NCBI GenBank assembly: GCA_001792895.1 | Contig: MARA01000061.1 | Coordinates: 111,246 to 175,245 of the forward strand | DNA length: 64,000 nt | Reading direction: 5' to 3' | Source: Lentinus brumalis | Taxonomy: Eukaryota; Basidiomycota; Agaricomycetes; Polyporales; Polyporaceae | Shown: in pieces, positions 10,298 through 21,492 of the stretch | Layout of the letters: every line of letters begins with the position of its first letter | Numbering within the stretch: the stretch's first letter is position 1 | Position numbers and translations under genes: made by a program | Notes under the pieces: model-generated | Database searches by the model: none | What the model saw: the letters and a program-made list of their open reading frames with translations, nothing else | What the model was told of the DNA's origin: nothing

Positions 10298-12052
10298 GGG
10301 TTTGAGGCGCGAGTTTTCAGCTCAACCTGAGGTGCGTGGTGCAGGACTGAGAGCATAGGACCGGCTGACAGATAATGCCACAGCCCACACGACGCCCCAG
10401 TATGCATGCTCGATTAACGAGGACATACTCCGTCTTGTCATGCTTGCTTGATATGTTTCCCCCACTTCCCTTACCACCTTACCACCTATGCCTGTTTGTC
10501 AGCCTATCTGTATGTATTATAGCCCAGATATCCCTCTCCCTGCGTACCTTATTATTGGGAACGATGTTGAGCGTCACGAGTTCCGTAGTTTCGCGTATTA
10601 TCACTGGATTCTTCGTTTGTAGCGGACGTTCTCTCGACTTGCGCCCGAATAGCATTTCCTAGCCTATTTTTCGAGCCGTATGGTGTGAGGAGAGGGGGAA
10701 GGAGGCGAGTCACCGTCGCGCAGGCTGGGGAATATATACGCAGCCTGCCAGCATCTCAGATGCCATCTATGACTCACCGCGCGGTGCGTTGCCACCTTCG
10801 TCCCACCGGCTTGGGACGTGTGCCGATGCTTCATTTACGTAGGACACGCACGGGACAACGATACGCAAAAAAAATACCGGGGTTCTTGCACGATGAGGCA
10901 GCGCACATGAACGCACATGAGGCCGGTCGTATTCGCGTTTCGAGAGCGAGAGCGGAGTCCACGCGCAGCTTCATCTGGCAGAGGTCCGAAAATGTTGCTG
11001 ACTTGCACAGATTATACACCTGTTTGACTCGTTCTACCCCAGCTGACTGCGAGGATCCAGGTCCAATGAACACGAGGCGAGAAGGAGAAGGTTGGAACGT
11101 ACGGACCGGAGAAGCGCTGACCGGACTCGCGGGCTTGTCGTCTGCTTGTGTTTGCGGATTGCTTGAGGACATCGAAAAAATAAACCTCAGCGCATGGCGG
11201 CTTGCGGGATGCTTCTCGAGTGGGTACCAAGTCCGGACAACCCGAGTGCATTCTCAGCGCAAGAGACTCAGAGACCGGGAGAACTTGGTCGACAAATCCA
11301 CGAGTCAAAGCGATCCATTCCGAGCGACAACGCTAGCATAACGAGCACGGGTGGAATGCTGAGAGTCAAAGGAGATGGTGGACGGAAGGAAAGACGAGCT
11401 CATATAATTGCATCGATATCGGATGGAAATGCAAAAAAATATTGGGTGTGAAGAGATCCGTGTCGATGTGAAGGGGCGCTGTTCCTTCTACCTCCTGCCA
11501 TATCCGGACGCAAGTGTTTACCAAGAGCTTGTGAACCAAACAACCGCTTCCGAACGAGTGCGGCGGCTCAGCTGCCATGTCCTCAAACTCTCTTCAGCGT
11601 CGCGCTCAGCTGCGTTCACGAGCTTGAAGAAGATGATCCCGGTCGTCCCGGGACGCCGTATTCGATCGTGATACTTACAGGCGTGAAGAAGCCTGCGCCC
11701 CACCGTACTTGCTGGAATCGCAGACAGTCACAGTCTGAGTCGACGTTCCTGAATTGTCCCCAAAGTCGTGGTACCGGCGCCCTACGCGACGTGCACACGC
11801 CAGGAAACCGGCCAATACTCATCCTCTTGGACATCTGCACTGCGCGGCGAGACTGCGCATGTCGGTTTGTGCGTCCCATGACCGCCATGTAGTTGACAGC
11901 GTAGCGGCGCCCTCCTTGGTGCCGCCACAACACTGCCCGCCCTCCCGAGAGGTCCCGGCCTGTACATAAGAGCGAGCAGAGGCTCTGCGCACAACACAAC
12001 CTACAGAGTCTCTGAGATACCACATCCGACCCGCGTAACTTCACTGTCCAGC
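10298..12052. other. Long intergenic region (1.75 kb) without a recognisable gene
   Basis: ORFs of up to about 220 codons exist on both strands (for example 10685-11341 plus and 11616-12062 minus). They overlap each other, have random composition and no domains. Two short A runs are present, near 10866 and 11432. I found no tRNA, no repeat and no transposon protein. Old degenerate transposon DNA is possible but not shown. Confidence 0.4.
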
Positions 12053-12777
12053 ATGTCGACACCCATCGCGGCCGTCTTGACGCTTACCCCAGACAACCCC
12101 TGCAACGCGACTGTCTGCGACGTAGATGGCAAGGCGCTGTACACCGTCTACACTGAGCACGGAAAGGCGACGGTGACTTATGTGGCGAATGCGGACGAGG
12201 AGGTCCTGGCGTCCCTCGAATGGCACGATACACGCCCGGACCGGGTTACCCTTGGCAAGGGCTCCCCAATGTCCTTGCGTGACTGGATGCACTTCAGCCC
12301 GATACCCTTCAAAGAGTGAGCAGCAGCGTCATCACGGGGAATCACTCACTGACCGTCGTGCCCCGCCTGTGCAGTGATGTGACGTTCAAAGACGATGGCG
12401 GTCGCAAGTACAAGTGGCGAGGAAACTCACCTGGTCGTGCGCTCGAGGTACGTCAGTCAACCATGGATACCGGTGCACCGTACTCAGCATAGTGTCACCT
12501 TCAGCTATTCGCCGAGGAGGATGGTTTCAAGGAGCCCATATCGCGCTTCATCAAGTCGTGGAAGGACCATAAGACAGGGAAGCTCGAGTCAGCGCAGCTT
12601 GCGTTCACGGCTCGGGCGCTGGAGATCCGCGACACCGTTGTCATGTCCTTCCTCTTCCTGGAGAAGGGCAGACGGGTGAACGAGAACACGTCGCAGAACG
12701 TAGGAGATGTGCTTGGTGCACCTCCGCTTGGCGCTGTAATGGGGGTGAATTTTAGACTGCACAACGGGGGAGTTTGA
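12053..12777 (+). CDS. DUF6593 family protein
   Basis: Three exons (12053-12315, 12375-12447, 12505-12777) give 202 residues in phase. The sequence shows a beta-rich N-terminal half followed by the pattern I associate with basidiomycete DUF6593 proteins: 'RKYKWRGN', then 'ISRFIKSWKD', 'AQLAFTARALEIRDTVVMSFLFLEKGRR', the last split here by the intron-free third exon. The family is large and lineage-expanded in Agaricomycetes; its biochemical role is unknown. There is no signal peptide or membrane segment, so it is probably cytosolic. The C-terminus after the conserved 'FLFLEK' strand is short and Gly-rich. Assignment is by motif recognition only. Confidence 0.68.
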
Positions 12778-12945
12778 GATGTATACATAGCGAATCTCAG
12801 CTGTTGCTTGCATCTACACTGCGATGGTTCACTTTGGCAAGCAACCGGTTTAAGGCGTGGTTTATATGGTCTGTAAGTAGGGCTGACGTAACCGAAGTGA
12901 CGTCGCTACACGCCCGCAGCTTCAGGTCTGTTCTGCACTGCGACG

Positions 12946-13467
12946 ATGAGCGGACGGACTGGTCCTCTGCAGAAAGGCTCAGCGGCGGTCGTCACCTCTC
13001 CGCCCATCGTCGACCTTGCCCGCCTCGTCGGTCACTTCCTCGCCGCGTCCTACAGTCTCGTTTCGCGCACAACAGTCACCGTCGCCCTCACCCTCCTCGC
13101 CCCCATATCCTTGCTCTACGGCCCCATCGCATACCTGCTCGCCCCGGTCTTTGTGCTCCTCCGCGTGCTTCTGGACGTCTTTGTTCTCACACCGTATGCC
13201 ATCATCACCTCCGTCGCACGCAATGTCTACCCCATCTACGTCTTCATCGGGTCTGCCGTCATATGCGCACTCATCCTGGGCGGTCTCGCCCGCCTGCTCT
13301 CTTGGAGCATACAGAGCGCGCTCTTCGCACCGCGGTCTGCGAGGCTGGAGATAGATTCCGAGCCGAAGATACCCGTGGACGCGAAGGAGAAGAGCGCGAT
13401 CAAGCCCGCGACCCCGAAGACGCGGCTTCGCAAACGCGTCTCGATCAAAGAGGAGAGGGATGGATGA
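12946..13467 (+). CDS. Small multi-pass membrane protein, unknown family
   Basis: One exon of 173 residues. Residues about 25-130 contain three or four hydrophobic stretches, including 'VTVALTLLAPISLLYGPIAY', a second from about 72 to 92, and 'VFIGSAVICALILGGL'. The C-terminal 45 residues are polar and basic ('TPKTRLRKRVSIKEERDG') and probably cytosolic. There is no cleavable signal peptide; the N-terminal 20 residues are polar. I do not recognise a family. The hydrophobic pattern together with a hydrophilic basic tail favours a real gene over a random ORF. It lies 168 bp downstream of the DUF6593 gene on the same strand, but nothing links their functions. Confidence 0.6.
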   Translation: MSGRTGPLQKGSAAVVTSPPIVDLARLVGHFLAASYSLVSRTTVTVALTLLAPISLLYGPIAYLLAPVFVLLRVLLDVFVLTPYAIITSVARNVYPIYVFIGSAVICALILGGLARLLSWSIQSALFAPRSARLEIDSEPKIPVDAKEKSAIKPATPKTRLRKRVSIKEERDG

Positions 13468-14517
13468 GGGGTCTGCGGTTTCCTGTTTCTTGAGTGAGTG
13501 CACATCGTCATCGCTGTCATGCTCTTAACCCAATATCAGCTCTGCCGACCTTGGCAGCGACGCCTTTCGCATCTATGGCTGGAATCGACACTGGATCATT
13601 GACTTCTACATATCCGATATCCACGCCACTAGCAATGAACATGACACGGACCGGAATGCGCAGTTGCTCCTCAGGCGCCGCTTTAATGGACATGGTTGTG
13701 GTCGTAACACAGAGGACATGGCTTAGAAACTTACGCGGTGTCGAGTCAAGCATCGAAGTTCCTGGTTAGCATCGTGTGTATTCTGGCCAATATTGTCACT
13801 ACTGACGTCAATTGCTAGCTGTATGCGTTGCGCGACCTACATGGTCCTGACCTGTCAAGGTGTATGCAGTCTTCCTAGCAGTCCGCATCAACGAAATACA
13901 TCCCCGGTCAACTTCGGCCTTTCTGTGTCACATTCCACTCCCATCAGGGCATTCATCGCGCACCGCGATGGCTGAGCCACGCGTCGCCGCTTCAGTGGTC
14001 GAAGGTCAGAGTTGTGAGCAGTCGAAAGTCTGCACTGTTGTGTTTGAGATCGTACAGCCTCCGGGAGGTGGAGCGGCCTCGTGGCAAGTTCTGGGCAAGT
14101 CGCACCGCGCACGCGGTGGATATGGACTTCCTGACAGCATCGTCCAGCCAAGCCGACATGCCTTGCGTATTTACTGGTGTCAAACGCCTCTGTCCGGGGT
14201 GCAGGGTCAATGCGTTGTGCAACCTGCACCGCGTCGAACGATCGCTTCAGTTTACGGGCGCGCTCGGCGTTCCTCCATAACAAATTCACGAGAAGGGGAT
14301 ACGTATTTCTGCATGCACGATCAGGCTCCAACTCACTTCATACCTACCCCTGCGACGCTGCGCCCGTCTGACTGATCCTCCGCCGAGCATCGGGGTACAT
14401 CATGAGGACCCTGGACGAACCACATGCAGCCACCGTTCTCCGCAATAAAAGGATGGGCCAACGCCGAGGCATACAGGTCATTCTCGCCGTAGCCCACCAT
14501 ACGCCTCCTGATTCGCA
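13468..14517. other. Intergenic region with one doubtful small ORF
   Basis: A 78-codon minus-strand ORF (13753-13517) has an orderly composition, with 'VRVMFIASGVDIGYVEVNDP', and could be an exon of an unrecognised gene. I could not connect it to further exons. Upstream of the hydrolase at 14518 an 'ataaaag' element lies about 70 bp before the ATG and may act as TATA box. Nothing else is visible. Confidence 0.35.
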
Positions 14518-15486
14518 ATGCCTTCCCAAGAACGTATTCTCACCTCCACAGACGGGACGAAAATCTGGGCAGAGTCCGTTGGAGATGCGTCCAAGCCCGC
14601 CATCGTCTTCATCCATGGACTCTCCTGCACTGCGCTGGGCTTCGACCACCAGTTCGCAGACGCGGAGCTCCTGGCCGACTTCCACCTCGTGCGCTACGAG
14701 ATGCGCGGGCACGGACGCAGCGATAAACCCCTCGACGCAGAAGCGTACGAGTCGGCCCGTTTTGCACAAGACTTCAAGACGGTGTGTGACGCGTTTGGGC
14801 TGAACAGGCCGTTTCTCTGGGCTTGGTAAGTCCCGCCCAATGTTCGATCTTTCACATCCAATGCTCACCATTTTTTTGACATTCTTGCAGGAGCTTAGGA
14901 GGCAAGTTCCCATTTCAACTTGGCATCCTGGTGGTATGTCTCACACGGCTTGGGTGTAGGAACGGTTGCTGTGGACGTCATCGCGGCATATGGTCCCGAA
15001 TACCTCGCCGGAGTGCTCTATGTCGGCGGCGGGGTCCTGAGCACGAACCACATCGGACTCTGCGCCCACCCGACGATCCTCGGACTCCTCCCCACACTCA
15101 TCTCCGAGTCCGCGGACGACGTGCCACGGGGCGCGGAAGGGTTCGTCGACTCTGCGGTGGCAGGCCCGCTGCCGTACGCGACGAAGCTGCAGTGGATGGG
15201 CGCGTTCGTCGCGCAGCCGCGGACCTCGCGGTTCCACCACATCCACCGGACGCAGCCGCACGACGTGTGGCAGCGGACGGCGAAGGGCGTGCCGGTGCTG
15301 GTCGTGAACGGGAAGGAGGACCAGCACTGCTTGTATGAGAACATGATCGGGATCGCGCGGACGGTGTACGACAGCGTCGAGGTGCAGTTGTTGGATGGGG
15401 TGGGGCACAGCCCGCAATTCGAGGAGCCGGCGAAGACGAACGCGGTTGTGCGAAGGTGGGCGAGCCGTGTTCTGCGTAACGCGTAA
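14518..15486 (+). CDS. Alpha/beta-hydrolase, copy A
   Basis: Three exons: 14518-14825, an 11-nt micro-exon at 14891-14901, and 14960-15486, giving 281 residues. Residues about 28-36 carry the oxyanion-hole 'FIHGLSC'. 'YEMRGHGRS' follows. The nucleophile elbow 'AWSLGG' is built across the micro-exon, which itself encodes the Ser-Leu-Gly core. The acid is probably the Asp of 'GKEDQH' and the base the His of 'GVGHSP'. This is the AB-hydrolase_1 fold, so an esterase, lactonase or epoxide-hydrolase-like activity is possible; the substrate is unknown. The second intron begins with GC (gcaagt) instead of GT. There is no signal peptide, so it is cytosolic. A paralogue with the same exon pattern lies at 34012-35096. 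Confidence 0.85.
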
Positions 15487-15644
15487 AGGTGCGCTGTTTG
15501 GCAGGCAGATCCTGTGATGCGCGCTGACTGACTTGACCTCACTATGCAGACGTGTAATTTGTACTAGTACAACATCCTATATGCCGTATCATCACCTGGT
15601 ACTACTGAATATATAGCTGCCACGACGATGCTATCGGTGCTCAA

Positions 15645-17863
15645 CTATTGCATCTCCAACTTCTCGCTATACGCGCCCTCTGCGTCATATGCAGTAAGTT
15701 AGCATTGTCTGCACAAGGTCGGCGAGAATGCGCGACATACCGCCGATGAAGGTGTCTTGCTGCTCGTTTGAGAGCTCTTCTAGCGTCAGCTGCTTGCCTT
15801 CTTTAAGGAACAGTGTTGAGATGGCCCCCGTCAGCATGAAGAAGGCAAATATTTCGAGCCTGTCAAGTCGGTTCGCATCAGCCATCTCCCAAGACTCCTT
15901 CTGGGCTCCGGTGTAGAAACAGCCCGATTCTGGACTCACAGGTGCGGCACAAAGGCGTTCGGCCCTCCTATGTTGACCAGCTTCCCGAAGCCGACCTGCG
16001 CGACAACCGCGCCGAGCTTCCCGCTCGCGGCAGCGATCCCGAACGCGGTCGAGCGATAACGAGTCGGGAACGACTCCCCAGGGACGACCGACACGGTCGA
16101 GTTTGGCCCGAAGTTGGAGAAGTAGTTCGTCATGCAGTACAGGAAGGCGAACACTTTTCTTGCGGCATCCGTCGCGGTCAGCTGGTGGTATGCGAACCCT
16201 GGAAAGAGAGATGCGTCGTCAGCCACAGTCCGACCACTAGGGTCACCTCGGAGGTACGCACCCATGATGAGGTAGAGGATGGTGAGCATAACGAAGCCGA
16301 GCAGTTGGATTGGCTTACGGCCCCATTTGTCGATGAGGAAGAAGGTGGTCCAGGCGCCGGGGATGAGGCCTGCGACCGAGAGGATGATATTGCCTACGGA
16401 TATGTTCTTCAGGTTGACGTAGACAGCCTCGGCGCCCTTGAACTCCGCACTCGGTGACCCGAACCCGATGGCCTGGAGGATGACTGAGGTATTCAGGCCC
16501 AAACCATAGAACGCGACCTAGGTCAGTATGCCACATGGTCAATGTGAGCGCATCGCAAAGATGGTGGTCATGGCGTACTCACATCGATAGCGAACCACGA
16601 ATAGCACATAGCCACAAGTGGGACGAGGTTCTCCCTCTTCCTGAAGAACTCCATGAAGTCTCTCTTCGTCGCCTTCGGCGCCCGCACTCGCTCGACGACC
16701 GCGTCAGCATCGATATAGACTACTGTGCCCGATGTGAGGAAGTTGTCGACGTCCTGCGCGGCTTGACGCACGTTGCGCTCGATGTCCATGGTGAACCGCG
16801 GTGTTTCGGGGATCGTCAAGCGGAAGTAGAGGGCTACAGCACCAGGAACGCAACCAAGCCCGATGAGGAGCCGCCACATCGCATCGAGATGTGGCAGGAC
16901 CAGAGGGTCGTCACGGAGGAGGGAAGACTTGTACGCCGAAACGATGACGAAAGAGGTCAGGGCAGCACCTGAAGATGAAGCGGCTCAGTCGATTGTCATA
17001 GGTGATCCTTCATAACTGGCTTCGCGCACCTAGTTGACCCCACCCCTGGTTCGCCCCGACAGCGACCATCATCCTGCCGCGTATCCTGGTTGACGCAAAC
17101 TCAGAAGGTATGACAGAGGATAAAGGGTAATCGCCGCCGATCCCTATGCCCATGATGAACCGCCAGACCACAAGCACGCCGATGATATTCGCAGCATGTG
17201 CCTGCCCCGCCATAGCTTGCCCGAAGGACGCGACGATGATGAGCATCATCTCGATGCCATCTACGGAGTAGTAGATACTTGAGCCGCCAGCGATGAAGGA
17301 TAGCAAAGACAGTACGTACACATGCGTTTGCGACCGTAGACATCCGCGAGCCATCCAAAAACCAGCTGTCCAAACACGGTACCCACCGGCGTGGCCACCT
17401 TCAGGCCTAGATCTTGGTTCGCACTGAGCTTCTGGTCTACATAGCATGATGTGAATGATAAGCAAAGAGGTGAGCCATTTCGCTCACTGTGGCCGTAGAC
17501 ATATCCTAGCATGACAGCAGCGATGTTGATAGCAAAGATGTCGTAGCTTAGGGCCCAGAATCCGTCCAGAGCTTGAGCGCACAATAGCGGAGACGGGAAC
17601 TTACGCATCAGTGAAGAATCCGGCTCCTGCAACGAGCACGATTCGAACGTGGAACCAACTGTGGCGTGCGGAGGACTCATCAGCATCAGACGTGGAGACC
17701 AGACACTGCTAGGTGACACGTACGATACTTTCGCCTTGTCTACCTCCTCGAGTGTTTTCTTCCGCCTCTCATTGAGGTCAAATCTCCGAGCACCCTCTTT
17801 TAGCTCAGGGAACTGTGCGAGCGCGACGCTGGAGGGCAAATCATCCTGTGTGGAGGGAGCCAT
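15645..17863 (-). CDS. PHO84: High-affinity inorganic phosphate:H+ symporter, Pho84 type
   Basis: Ten exons (17863-17724, 17658-17605, 17546-17488, 17436-17320, 17260-17030, 16968-16583, 16517-16262, 16198-15940, 15859-15741, 15679-15645) join to 551 residues. Twelve membrane segments of the major facilitator fold are expected. Family marks are the N-terminal 'FHVRIVLVAGAGFFTDAYDI', the loop 'GWLADVYGRKRMYGIE', the PHS signature region 'MGIGIGGDYPLSS', a central hydrophilic loop after 'PETPRFTMD', and the C-terminal 'LEIFAFFMLTGA' followed by 'TLEELSNEQQ'. It imports phosphate across the plasma membrane, and in yeast is induced by phosphate starvation through Pho4. The seventh intron (16261-16199) keeps the frame open if retained and would insert 21 residues; splicing it restores the family sequence. 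The last short exon is less certain than the rest. Confidence 0.9.
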
Positions 17864-19196
17864 AGCGGTTGGGGAGGGAGTACCGCCGAAACGCCCCGGA
17901 CCTTAAGAGTCTGGCCCCCAAAGAATCAAGGCTGAGCCGGTCAGCCGGTCAGCAGGAACAAGACCGTTTCCTGGTCCTTTTGTAGCAGGAAGGATACCTG
18001 GCTAGGGAGGAAGATGCTTGCAAGACGTCGGCATTGACGGTTCCTGGCACGTTTGTACGAGTGCGGAAGGAACCCTTCCACAAGCTTGGGAATGGAAGAG
18101 GGCAAACAGCGGCCGCTTCCTATATGGTACTTTCCAGGAGCGGTTTGTACCATGGCTTGCGATAGTTGCTGGAAGGCGACTGACGACAAGCATAGACGAA
18201 CATTGAAGTTTGGGTCCTTTCGAGTCCTTGACAGACCTCGACAGAGTCCTGCGTGGAAGGTCAGGGGTTTACGAAGTTCCACTTCATGTGAGCGAACCTT
18301 ACTCGACCGGGTCCTCTCTCCTCGACATCTGGATTCTGGCTGCATCGGGCGCATGTACCGATGAGCACGGACGCTTATTCTGAAGGAAGATGTTCTGACG
18401 TCCGGTCAGTCGGTCCTGTTGGTGCGAGAAGTATCACTTGCATAAGGTTGAACGGCAAGTGTGAGGGTACCTGTGAGTATCCTGGGGGATGTTCTCGCGG
18501 CAAGGTTGCGCAGTAGTTTCGGTGGCAAGTCGCTGAATACGTGGGGTGACATTCAGACGTCGTCAGCTACCACGTCTCCTACCTATCGCATGTCGCACTT
18601 TGTTGGGGCTGGCAATAGACCGACCGAGTCAGGTGAACTACAGGGATTACACATGTGAGTATACAACTGCAGGAAGAGCAGCGAAACTTACTGACTACAT
18701 GTCGACGTCACGTCTCGACTCTCATGATGTTGCCAACAAGGCAGTGTTATAGTACGTAGTGGTCTCACGACCTTCGAGAGGCGAGCCAAATGATGTCGTT
18801 GGGGCATCCCGGAATTTCGTCCGACGGATTGTACCCGGACCACGCCTACCTCAGTAGTGTCCGGCATACAGTTATATATATATGTCGTCTAGTCAAGTCC
18901 ATGTGCGAGTAGTCTCCCTGATTTCTGAAACACAGGGTGTGGATGTTCGTGCCCGAGAGATACTTACATGCATACTTATTCCTTCCAGGTCGCCGACTGG
19001 CAAGAACGAGTAGGAACGGAAGATGCACAACAGACGCTCGGTGTGGTTGAGAATATGTTTATCACATGCGCCCGGGCTTCCCCATGATTGCAGACATCAT
19101 CTGTTTGGCCGCTGGTGTCTGCTTCTACTCCCGCCCATATATAACCTTCCACGTTGGCCTTGTACCCCAGAAAACCCCAGATTCCGTCCGTACACC
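17864..19196. other. Intergenic region (1.3 kb) between PHO84 and the SCP2 gene
   Basis: Short overlapping ORFs only. A small direct repeat (ccggtcag twice) occurs near 17937-17952. No protein domain, tRNA or transposon is seen. The left end must hold the PHO84 promoter; I cannot point to Pho4-type CACGTG sites in the proximal 150 bp. Confidence 0.4.
19138..19144 (+). promoter_or_regulatory. TATA box of the SCP2 gene
   Basis: A perfect TATATAA lies 53 bp upstream of the ATG at 19197, in a sharply AT-rich spot within GC-rich flanks. It fits a strongly or inducibly expressed small gene. Confidence 0.6.
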
Positions 19197-19758
19197 ATGT
19201 CTGACATCAAGGTCGAAGGTTTCAAGGTCTGTCCATCGTGATTTCGCGAGTGCCCAGGACCAACCGAACTCACACGACTTCACAGGCCTCTGAGATCCTT
19301 GCCGCGCTGGCACAGGTCTTCAGCAACTACAGCGAGGAGGAGAAGAAGTCGCAGATCAAGAAGGTGCGTGACGGACACGCCAATGCTGCGCGGGTCGGCT
19401 GACAAGGAGGGGCGGGCACGCAGACGAACGGCATCTTCGAGATGCGCGTGAAGAACGCGGAGGGCAAGGAGGCTGTCTGGACAATTGACCTCAAGTCGAC
19501 GGGTTCGGTGTACAAGGGCGAGCCCAAGACCAAACCAAACGTCACAATCATCCTGTCCGACGAGACCTTTGCGCAGCTCGCGGAGGGCAAGCTGGATGGC
19601 CAGAAGGCATTCATGAGCGGGAAGCTCAAGACCAAGGGTAACATGATGTTCGCGACCAAGCTCGACGGCATTCTCAAGGTGCGTAACACGCGCATACGAC
19701 CGGGGGTAGTGCTCATCCATGTTCGTTGTAGGCCGCGAAGTCAAAGGCCAAGCTGTAA
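19197..19758 (+). CDS. SCP2 sterol-carrier / lipid-transfer domain protein
   Basis: Four exons (19197-19226, 19286-19363, 19424-19678, 19732-19758) give 129 residues, the size of a free-standing SCP2 domain. The sequence follows the family: an amphipathic N-terminal helix, then 'NGIFEMRVKNAEGKEAVWTI', 'GEPKTKPNVTIILSDETF', the 'LAEGKLDGQKAFMSGKLKTKG' segment split by its turn, and a C-terminal helix. The last three residues are AKL, preceded by Lys, close to a peroxisomal PTS1 tripeptide (SKL-like). SCP2 proteins bind fatty acyl-CoA and sterols, often in peroxisomes. The PTS1 reading is an inference, supported by fungal relatives being peroxisomal. The start is fixed by the TATA box just upstream and by the family length. 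Confidence 0.9.
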
Positions 19759-19870
19759 CACCATGTCTCCTGTCCTGTCGTCGCTATCCACGCTATGGTT
19801 TAATCATTGTATTTCGGGGATACCCACAATAGCACTACACATAACACAACTGCTGCTGCGCCGGCGCCGC

Positions 19871-20924
19871 CTAGAAGAACTTCTCTAGTACGATCAATTC
19901 GTCCAGCTTGGTACTCGCCGACGGACCTGCTGCTTCAAGATCCTGACGTGTCAATGGCCCCCTCACATTCGTGTTTCCGTAACCGAAGTGCTTCGACACC
20001 ACCGCCTTGATCCCAGAAATGCTCCCCAACTTCTGCAGTTCCCAGTCCGCATGCCCCAACAGCGCCTGCAGGTTCTGCGCTTCCGCCAAGTTTCCCTCAT
20101 TCCACAGCTTGTACAGCTGTCGATGTACCTTAGGGGCAACGTTTGGGAGCGCCGCGATAATGCCCGCGCTCCCGGAGACAAGACCCTGCAGGAACACGGA
20201 TGACGAGCCAGGGAAGGTTGCAAACTTGGATGCGGGAAGCGTGGAGGTGAGCCGGTGCAGCTTGCCGACGTCCGCGCAGGAGAGCTTGGTGCCGACGATG
20301 TTTGGATGTTCGCCGAGCGTAGCAATGACATCGGAGTCAAGGTTCAGGCCGGCGGTCACGACAGGGAAGTTGTATATCATGGTGGGGATAGGCGACGCGT
20401 CTGCGACCTTGAGGAGTACGCTCGTCTCAGAACCCCATGCGCTCAAAAGTGGATCACGTACGTCGCGATGAAACTTCACTATCCTCTCTTTGGTCATCTG
20501 CGTCGGCCATACGCCAGGAGTAAGGACCAGCGCATGGCTCGCGCCCGCCTCCTTCGCGTCTACGCAGAGCTTCTTCGTCTCCTTGGTCGACTGCCCCCCT
20601 GTTCCTGCGATGACAAGCACATCCTGAAACCCGTTCTCATCCAGGGTCGCGCGGGTCACACGGATTGTTTCCTTGCGCTCGTCGTGGGAGAGATGCTGGG
20701 CTTCACCGTTGCTGCCTTGGACGAGGATGCCCGTGACACCGCCCTGTACAAGCATGCCATTGTTAAGATGCTGCACAAGAGCAAGCACTGAGGGGATGAA
20801 CCTGTGCTAACCGCAGGACGTGCGCCTTGATTGAGGGAATGTCGAGCTCCTCGTTCTCGTCGAAGAAGACCACAGCAGGGACATAGATCCCAGGCGGAGG
20901 AGGAAGGTTCTTAGCGACAGACAT
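19871..20924 (-). CDS. DapA-family (dihydrodipicolinate synthase-like) class I aldolase
   Basis: Three exons (20924-20802, 20743-20462, 20407-19871) give 313 residues, normal for this TIM-barrel family. Key parts: 'PPPGIYVPAVVFF' at strand 1, the 'GSNGEAQHLS' motif binding the keto-acid carboxylate, the catalytic Tyr in 'TMIYNFP', and the Schiff-base Lys in 'VGTKLSCADV'. Fungi make lysine by the alpha-aminoadipate route and do not need DapA for it. Such proteins are therefore likely lyases or aldolases of sugar acids or hydroxyproline breakdown, for example 2-keto-3-deoxy-L-rhamnonate/galactonate or 4-hydroxy-2-oxoglutarate aldolase. The exact substrate cannot be read from sequence. No targeting peptide is evident. 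The gene is divergent from MGM1 and convergent with the SCP2 gene, 112 bp apart. Confidence 0.85.
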
Positions 20925-21492
20925 TTGCCTCGGGATCTCCAAGCGTTTGCGGTCGTGAAAGCGGGCAAGGGGAGCAAGGTGTATTGAGGGCTATGTCAGA
21001 GGATATATATCGGAATCATCCCATCGCGATAAGTAGAGCACGGTCCACGGATGACGGAGGGCCGTTTGTAACCGCTCGACTTCGCAAGGTATCCTTTGAG
21101 TGAGACCGGAGGACTCCCCTAGTCATAATTATAGCCTGAGAGCAAGTCCAGTACGGGAGAAAGTAGCCAGGTACCGCCAGTAGACAAATGGTAGACAAGG
21201 TCGCAGCTAGCGAGTCGGAGCAACGAAGGCTTGGATGCATTCAGTCTCCGAGCCGCAAGATTGTTGTTCCGCGGGCAGGGATTTGAGTCGGCGCTCAATG
21301 TGCCATGCCGACCGACCGCGACGCGCCGCGACTTGAGCTTACTCCACCGTCCCGACTCCCTGACCTGCTGCTCAACAGCAGCGAAAACTCGCTATATACC
21401 CTCGCGGACGACCAGGGTATCACATCACTGGACTGGGCGGCTCGAACAATCCACTGTGAACAGGTCTTCCGACCCGGAGAGCGCGCACATCG
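20925..21492. promoter_or_regulatory. Divergent promoter region, DapA-like / MGM1
   Basis: 568 bp separate the two start codons. An ATATATAT stretch at about 21002-21010 is 80 bp upstream of the aldolase start and may be its TATA box. No second element is obvious for MGM1. Short ORFs here are not gene-like. Confidence 0.4.

Noticed and set aside
11616..12062. 148-codon minus-strand ORF upstream of the DUF6593 gene
   Set aside because: Random composition, overlaps other ORFs and the likely promoter, no domain.
15709..15740. A 32-nt last intron in PHO84
   Set aside because: Too short for fungal introns. The acceptor at 15680-15682 gives a 61-nt intron and a natural C-terminus.
21180..21300. 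tRNA-like look of a short region before MGM1
   Set aside because: No acceptor-stem pairing, no proper B-box and no anticodon arm could be drawn. No tRNA was found elsewhere in the window either.
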